Assembly: GCA_037134755.1 (NCBI GenBank)
Contig: JBAXLO010000185.1
Coordinates: 1 to 9,293, forward strand
Direction of reading: 5' to 3'
DNA: 9,293 nucleotides
DNA from: JBAXLO01 sp037134755
GTDB taxonomy: Bacteria; Bacteroidota; Bacteroidia; Bacteroidales; JACABE01
Part shown: positions 5,618 through 9,293 of the stretch, in pieces
Layout of the letters: each line of letters starts with the position of its first letter
Numbering within the stretch: the stretch's first letter is position 1
Notes under the pieces: generated by a model
The model's database searches: none
Seen by the model: the letters and a program-made list of their open reading frames with translations, nothing else
Told to the model about the DNA's origin: nothing
Translations under genes and position numbers: made by a program

Positions 5618-5737
5618 ATAAAACAGAAATTAATAGATAAAATTAAAGAATTAAAAGAACCACCACAATATTTATGCTTAGGAAATGAAAAGGTAAACGT
5701 TTTATTACTAAATTTGCAGTCTAATAAAATTCAATGA
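5618..5737 (+). pseudogene. kdpC: Truncated 3' end of kdpC
   Basis: An open frame of 39 codons runs from just after a TAA (5615-5617) to TGA (5735-5737), with no usable start codon. Its translation contains LIDKIKEL, PPQYLCLG and then GNEKVNVLLLNLQ (5681-5719), which matches my memory of the C-terminal signature of KdpC, the K+-ATPase subunit, where an LG-x-x-(R/K)-VNVL-x-LN-L motif closes the protein. The TGA overlaps the kdpD ATG as ATGA, the usual arrangement in a kdpC-kdpD operon. Intact KdpC is about 190 residues, so only about a fifth remains. Codons just upstream in another frame (AINKTEIN, about 5608-5631) could be further kdpC sequence after a frameshift. The rest is replaced by the repeat array. 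Identification is by motif and position, not by alignment. Confidence 0.62.
5709..5716 (+). promoter_or_regulatory. Possible -7 box for kdpDE within the kdpC remnant
   Basis: TAAATTTG matches TAnnTTTG and ends 17 nt before the kdpD ATG, a normal distance in Bacteroidota. However, the same bases encode Leu-Asn-Leu in the conserved kdpC tail, so the match may be incidental. No -33 TTTG lies at the expected spacing. If kdpC has lost its upstream promoter, this site could be what drives kdpDE now. Confidence 0.35.
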
Positions 5738-8421
5738 TAGATTTTAATGACGACAGACCAAATCCGGATGAACTCTTAGCAACCCTTAAAAATGAAGAGG
5801 AAAAAAGTAAGCGTGGCAAGCTGAAGATATTCTTCGGAATGTGTGCAGGTGTGGGCAAAACTTATACCATGCTCAAGACTGCACATGCCGAGATTTTGAA
5901 AGGTAGCGAAATAGTTATAGGTCTTATTGAGACACATAACCGTAAAGAAACTGCCGAGTTAGTCAAAGGTTTTGAAATAATTCCCCTTAAGGAATATGAG
6001 TATAAAGGGACGATGGTCAAGGAAATGGACCTTGATGCCATTGTGGCTCGTAAACCTCAGATTGTAATTGTAGATGAACTTGCTCATACCAATGCGCCAG
6101 GAAGCCGTCATGTAAAGCGTTATCATGATGTTCTGGAGCTTTTAGAGAATGGTATTAATGTTTATTCTACTCTTAATGTTCAGCATTTAGAAAGCCGTTC
6201 GGATACTGTTGCCCAGATTACAGGTATAATTGTTAGAGAAACCTTACCCGATGAAATATTTGAGAATGCCGATGAAGTAGAAGTCGTTGACCTTACTCCC
6301 GATGAATTACTTCAAAGACTTACCGAAGGGAAAGTTTATACTCATGAGCGTTCAAGAGAAGCTGTTGATAACTTCTTCCGCAAAGGAAATATAACTGCTT
6401 TGCGCGAAATGGCTTTGCGTATAGTCGCTGATAGAGTTGATAAACAGCTCCACGACTATATGCAAATAAAGCGTATAAGAGGGCCTTGGAAATCAGGTTT
6501 ACATTTGCTAGTTGGCATTGATTATAAGCCACAATCTACAAGATTGCTTCGTTGGGCAAAGAATCTTTCCTATTCAATGGGAGCGAATATACAAGCTATA
6601 TATGTAGAAACCCTTCATAAGCTAACTCCTACCGAAGAAGAACAACTTAATAAGAACTTAAATCTTGCTAAGCAATTGGGTATTAAATCTCGCATTGTAA
6701 CTAATAATGACGTAGTAAAAGCTATTGTTGATTTCGCTCAGAAAGAAAACGTTTCTCATATTATTGTTGGAAAACCTAATGTCAGAAATGTACTTTCTAT
6801 GCTTAAGCTTGGTAATTTTGTCAACCGATTAATTCGCTATAGCGGTAATATTGATGTTTATATACTTGGGGCGGATGATCAATCTAAAGATAAGTTTAAA
6901 GAAAAGGTCTCTATCCCAGCTTTTACGTCTAACTTAAAACAATATTTTACTGCAGCAATGCTTGTTATCTTGACTTCCATAGTTTGTTATTTTGTTAAAG
7001 ATTATATCGGTTATCAGGTTGTTTCTTTTGGTTTGTTGTTTCTTGTGTCTATACTAGCATTGTTTTATGGCACTGGTCCTATCCTTGTTGCTGCTACTTT
7101 AAGTGCACTTATCTGGGATTATTTCTTTATACCTCCTACTTATACGTTCCATGTTGAGAAACCTGTTGACATGCTTATGCTTGTCATGTTTTTTATTATA
7201 GCTTTAATGAATGGAACCTTGACTTCCAGAGTTCGTCGTCAGGAGAAAAAGATTAGAGTTCGCGAAGAACGTACCGATGCAGTTTATCAACTTACGAAAG
7301 AGCTTACTGTAATTTCAGGCATTGACCAAGTTACTAAAGTTGCTATTAATTATATTCATAAGTACTTTAAATTAGACAGTACTATTATACTTAAAAATGA
7401 ATTAAACCAATTAGAGAAACCGGTAAATTATGATAGCATAATTAGTTTATCTGAAAATGAATTCAGTGTTGCTTCATGGACTTTCAAACATTCTTCCAAG
7501 GCAGGGAAATACACTAATACTCTTCCCTCTGGTAACTATACTTTTTATCCTTTGATTGGCAATAGCGAAAGTATGGGTGTAATTGCTGTTGAACATTTGC
7601 GAAAGTTTACTCAAGGTGAAGAACAGTTTTGGGAAGCTTTTCTTTCGCAAATATCAGGTAAATTCGAACGAGAATATCTGAGGATTGCAGCAAGGAAAAC
7701 TTATATTTTAAATGAATCCGATAAGCTTTATAAAACTTTATTCAATTCTATTTCTCACGAACTGCGTATCCCGGTTGCAACTATTATGGGTGCTTCTGAT
7801 GTTTTGCTTTCTGAGAATTATTCGAAAGAAAACCAAACTGAATTATATAATGAGATAAATACTGCTTCCATTCGTCTGAATCGTGTAATTGAAAACCTTC
7901 TAAATATGTCACGTTTAGAATCAGGCAGAATTACTCCTCACCCTGATTGGTGCGATGTGCATGATTTGGCTAATAAGGTTGCTGAAACACTTCAACAGGA
8001 ACTTAAGCCTTTTAAATTAACTACGATCATTCCTCAGGATATGCCTTTAGTTAAGATTGATTTTGGTTTGATTGAACAGGTTTTACATAATCTTATTTTA
8101 AATGCCACACAGAATGCTCCTGCCGGTAGTCGTATCAGAGTTAAGATGTTTTATGATAATGGAAATCTTGTAATACTGGTAATGGATAGAGGTAAGGGAT
8201 TTCCAAATGCTGAACTTAGCTCAGTTTTCAATAAGTTTTATAGAGGTGATGATGCCAAAACAGGTGGTACAGGTTTAGGTCTTTCTATTGTAAAAGGTTT
8301 TGTAGAAGCTCATTTAGGGACTGTAACAGCTCAAAACCGTGAGAACGGTGGTGCATTATTTACTATTAGAATACCTGTTTTGATTTCTGAAATGAATCAG
8401 TTTAATAAACAAGAAGAATAA
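5734..8421 (+). CDS. kdpD: KdpD, potassium-responsive sensor histidine kinase
   Basis: An inner-membrane sensor that autophosphorylates under K+ limitation or osmotic stress and passes phosphate to KdpE. At 895 aa it has the full length of the family (E. coli 894). Domains in order: N-terminal KdpD domain with Walker A GMCAGVGKT (35-43) and Walker B-like VIVDELAHTN (111-120); a universal-stress-like domain (about 253-380, ending in HIIVGKPNVRN...NIDVYIL); four membrane helices (about 403-421, 428-445, 449-465, 478-495); a GAF-like region (about 515-650); HisKA with H-box SISHELRIP, phospho-acceptor H675; and HATPase_c with N-box N790, G1 DRGKG (818-822), F-box FNKFYRG and G2 GGTGLGLS (844-851). 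All catalytic residues are present. The ATG overlaps the kdpC remnant stop, and kdpE follows directly. No Shine-Dalgarno is visible, as is usual in Bacteroidota. Confidence 0.97.
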   Translation: MIDFNDDRPNPDELLATLKNEEEKSKRGKLKIFFGMCAGVGKTYTMLKTAHAEILKGSEIVIGLIETHNRKETAELVKGFEIIPLKEYEYKGTMVKEMDLDAIVARKPQIVIVDELAHTNAPGSRHVKRYHDVLELLENGINVYSTLNVQHLESRSDTVAQITGIIVRETLPDEIFENADEVEVVDLTPDELLQRLTEGKVYTHERSREAVDNFFRKGNITALREMALRIVADRVDKQLHDYMQIKRIRGPWKSGLHLLVGIDYKPQSTRLLRWAKNLSYSMGANIQAIYVETLHKLTPTEEEQLNKNLNLAKQLGIKSRIVTNNDVVKAIVDFAQKENVSHIIVGKPNVRNVLSMLKLGNFVNRLIRYSGNIDVYILGADDQSKDKFKEKVSIPAFTSNLKQYFTAAMLVILTSIVCYFVKDYIGYQVVSFGLLFLVSILALFYGTGPILVAATLSALIWDYFFIPPTYTFHVEKPVDMLMLVMFFIIALMNGTLTSRVRRQEKKIRVREERTDAVYQLTKELTVISGIDQVTKVAINYIHKYFKLDSTIILKNELNQLEKPVNYDSIISLSENEFSVASWTFKHSSKAGKYTNTLPSGNYTFYPLIGNSESMGVIAVEHLRKFTQGEEQFWEAFLSQISGKFEREYLRIAARKTYILNESDKLYKTLFNSISHELRIPVATIMGASDVLLSENYSKENQTELYNEINTASIRLNRVIENLLNMSRLESGRITPHPDWCDVHDLANKVAETLQQELKPFKLTTIIPQDMPLVKIDFGLIEQVLHNLILNATQNAPAGSRIRVKMFYDNGNLVILVMDRGKGFPNAELSSVFNKFYRGDDAKTGGTGLGLSIVKGFVEAHLGTVTAQNRENGGALFTIRIPVLISEMNQFNKQEE

Positions 8422-9105
8422 ATGGCTAACGAGGATACCATATTAATAATTGATGATGAAGTCCAGATCAGGCGTTTGCTTGAGATTACTTTATTAGCTA
8501 ACGGCTATAAGATATCTGAAGCAAGTACCGGTAAAGAAGGCTTAACAAATGCAGCTACCGGACAACCCGTATTGATTATTCTAGATTTAGGTTTACCTGA
8601 TACTGATGGCCTTGAAGTATTAAAAAAGCTTCGCGAATGGTATCTTAAGCCAATTATTATCCTATCGGTTCGCAATTCGGAAGAAGATATTATTAAGGCT
8701 CTTGATAATGGAGCTAATGATTATCTTACCAAACCTTTTAGGACTGGTGAATTGTTGGCTAGAATAAGAGTAGCAATCAAACATAGTCAGGGGTCTGATG
8801 ATAATTCAAGTCTCACTTTCGACAATTTGTTTATTGATTTGGCTAATCATATCGTCCGTAAGGATAATGAAATAGTTAAGCTTACATCAACTGAGTTTTC
8901 ATTATTAGCTTTACTTGCTAAAAACGAAGGTAGAGTTCTTACCCACCAATATATTTTAAAAGAAGTATGGGGAATGGGCTACATTGACCAAACTCAATAT
9001 CTGAGAGTTTTTATGGCACAATTGCGCAAGAAAGTAGAAGATAATCCTTCAAAACCTAAGCTATTAAATACCGAATCGGGGATAGGGTACCGGTTTGGGG
9101 AATGA
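8422..9105 (+). CDS. kdpE: KdpE, OmpR/PhoB-family response regulator
   Basis: The cytoplasmic partner of KdpD. Residues 1-120 are a receiver domain with the acidic pair D11/D12, phospho-acceptor D55 (LIILDLGLPD), S82 in the switch position (IILSVRNS) and K104 (YLTKPF). Residues about 128-227 are a winged-helix DNA-binding domain with LTSTEFSLLALLAKNEGRVL, the recognition region around TQYLRVFMAQLRKKVE, and the wing motif TESGIGYRF. In the family, phosphorylated KdpE activates kdpFABC; here those genes are not in the window, so its target site must be elsewhere or has been lost. The ATG follows the kdpD TAA with no intervening base, implying translational coupling. The protein ends GYRFGE, of normal length (227 aa). 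Confidence 0.95.
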   Translation: MANEDTILIIDDEVQIRRLLEITLLANGYKISEASTGKEGLTNAATGQPVLIILDLGLPDTDGLEVLKKLREWYLKPIIILSVRNSEEDIIKALDNGANDYLTKPFRTGELLARIRVAIKHSQGSDDNSSLTFDNLFIDLANHIVRKDNEIVKLTSTEFSLLALLAKNEGRVLTHQYILKEVWGMGYIDQTQYLRVFMAQLRKKVEDNPSKPKLLNTESGIGYRFGE

Positions 9106-9111
9106 AACTAC

Positions 9112-9142
9112 AAACTTAAAGCATACATATGGGTTTAAGTTT
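9112..9142. other. AT-rich inverted repeat just after kdpE
   Basis: AAACTTAAA (9112-9120) and TTTAAGTTT (9134-9142) form a perfect 9-bp stem with a 13-nt loop, beginning 7 nt after the kdpE stop. With almost no G-C pairs and only a short T run after it, it is weak as a terminator and may instead protect the transcript end. Confidence 0.4.
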
Positions 9143-9155
9143 TAAAATAGTATTT

Positions 9156-9193
9156 AATTAAAAAGAAGATATATTCTTCTGATTTTTTTAATT
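9156..9193. terminator. Probable bidirectional intrinsic terminator after kdpE
   Basis: AGAAGA (9164-9169) and TCTTCT (9175-9180) form a 6-bp stem with a TATAT loop, followed by seven T (9183-9189) on the plus strand. A matching A-rich tract precedes it (AATTAAAA, 9156-9163, complementary to 9186-9193), so the structure reads as stem plus T tract from both directions. It lies 59 nt past kdpE and would end the kdpDE transcript and possibly a convergent one from the right. Confidence 0.6.
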
Positions 9194-9229
9194 TATAGAT
9201 ATGACGATTGTCTCAAGGTTATTTTTTTA

Positions 9230-9293
9230 AAAATTGAACGATTGTTGGATACGGACATCGCCTCCTTTTTGAAAATTGACCGATTGTTGGATA
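9230..9293. repeat. Direct repeat with 42-nt period, cut by the right edge
   Basis: AAAATTGANCGATTGTTGGATA occurs at 9230-9251 and 9272-9293, identical except for one base, 42 nt apart. A partial earlier copy of the core (GACGATTGT) is at 9203-9211. The minus strand is open in all three frames through both copies, with stops soon after, so this could be the 3' end of a leftward gene with a 14-residue repeat or the start of a non-coding array. The window ends inside the second copy, so it cannot be resolved. Confidence 0.55.

Noticed and set aside
5410..5640. 76-codon TTG-start ORF with heptapeptide repeats as a real gene
   Set aside because: It is the open part of the tandem array; the same repeat continues upstream through in-frame stops and a period change, the start is weak, and its 3' end runs into the probable kdpC remnant in another frame.
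6320..6532. Minus-strand ORF of 70 codons
   Set aside because: Lies wholly inside kdpD, whose frame is fully supported by conserved motifs.

Overview
The window looks like a low-GC chromosomal segment of a Bacteroidota bacterium. Four sites match the Bacteroidota -7 promoter box TAnnTTTG, one gene product belongs to a helical-bundle family I know only from that phylum, there is a lipoprotein with a Bacteroidota-style TPR architecture, no gene start has a convincing Shine-Dalgarno, and the intergenic palindromes resemble dispersed repeats common in that group. Genus cannot be read from the sequence.

Layout. Bases 1-396 are intergenic and hold a leftward promoter candidate for a gene outside the window and a composite palindromic repeat (161-246). 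Bases 397-3617 are a very AT-rich block of four leftward genes: a 144-aa and a 133-aa protein of unknown function (17-nt gap), then after 129 nt a TPR lipoprotein and a DUF4935-like PIN-domain protein (12-nt gap). A promoter candidate sits at 3717-3724. Bases 3618-3912 hold a leftward intrinsic terminator and a second palindromic repeat related to the one at 161-246. Bases 3913-4830 encode a leftward 305-aa protein of an uncharacterised Bacteroidota family, with its own promoter candidate and terminator.

Bases 4831-5617 are gene-poor. They hold an inverted repeat around the 305-aa gene's promoter, a REP-like palindrome (5044-5122), and a striking array of 22-nt then 21-nt A-tract-rich units (about 5234-5571). 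Immediately after the array lies what appears to be the 3' remnant of kdpC (5618-5737), whose TGA overlaps the ATG of an intact kdpD. kdpD (5734-8421) and kdpE (8422-9105) abut with no spacer and encode the potassium-limitation sensor kinase and its response regulator. An A-tract/stem/T-tract hairpin downstream (9164-9189) looks like a terminator usable from both sides. The right edge cuts through a 42-nt-period direct repeat.

How the parts fit. The most informative reading is that a normal kdpABC-DE locus was broken just upstream of kdpD: the transporter genes are absent here, kdpC survives only as a tail, and the repeat array lies at the breakpoint. KdpD and KdpE look fully functional, so they may control a transporter elsewhere or other targets. 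The AT-rich four-gene block, flanked by two related palindromes, looks like accessory DNA. None of its genes can be assigned to a known system from sequence alone.
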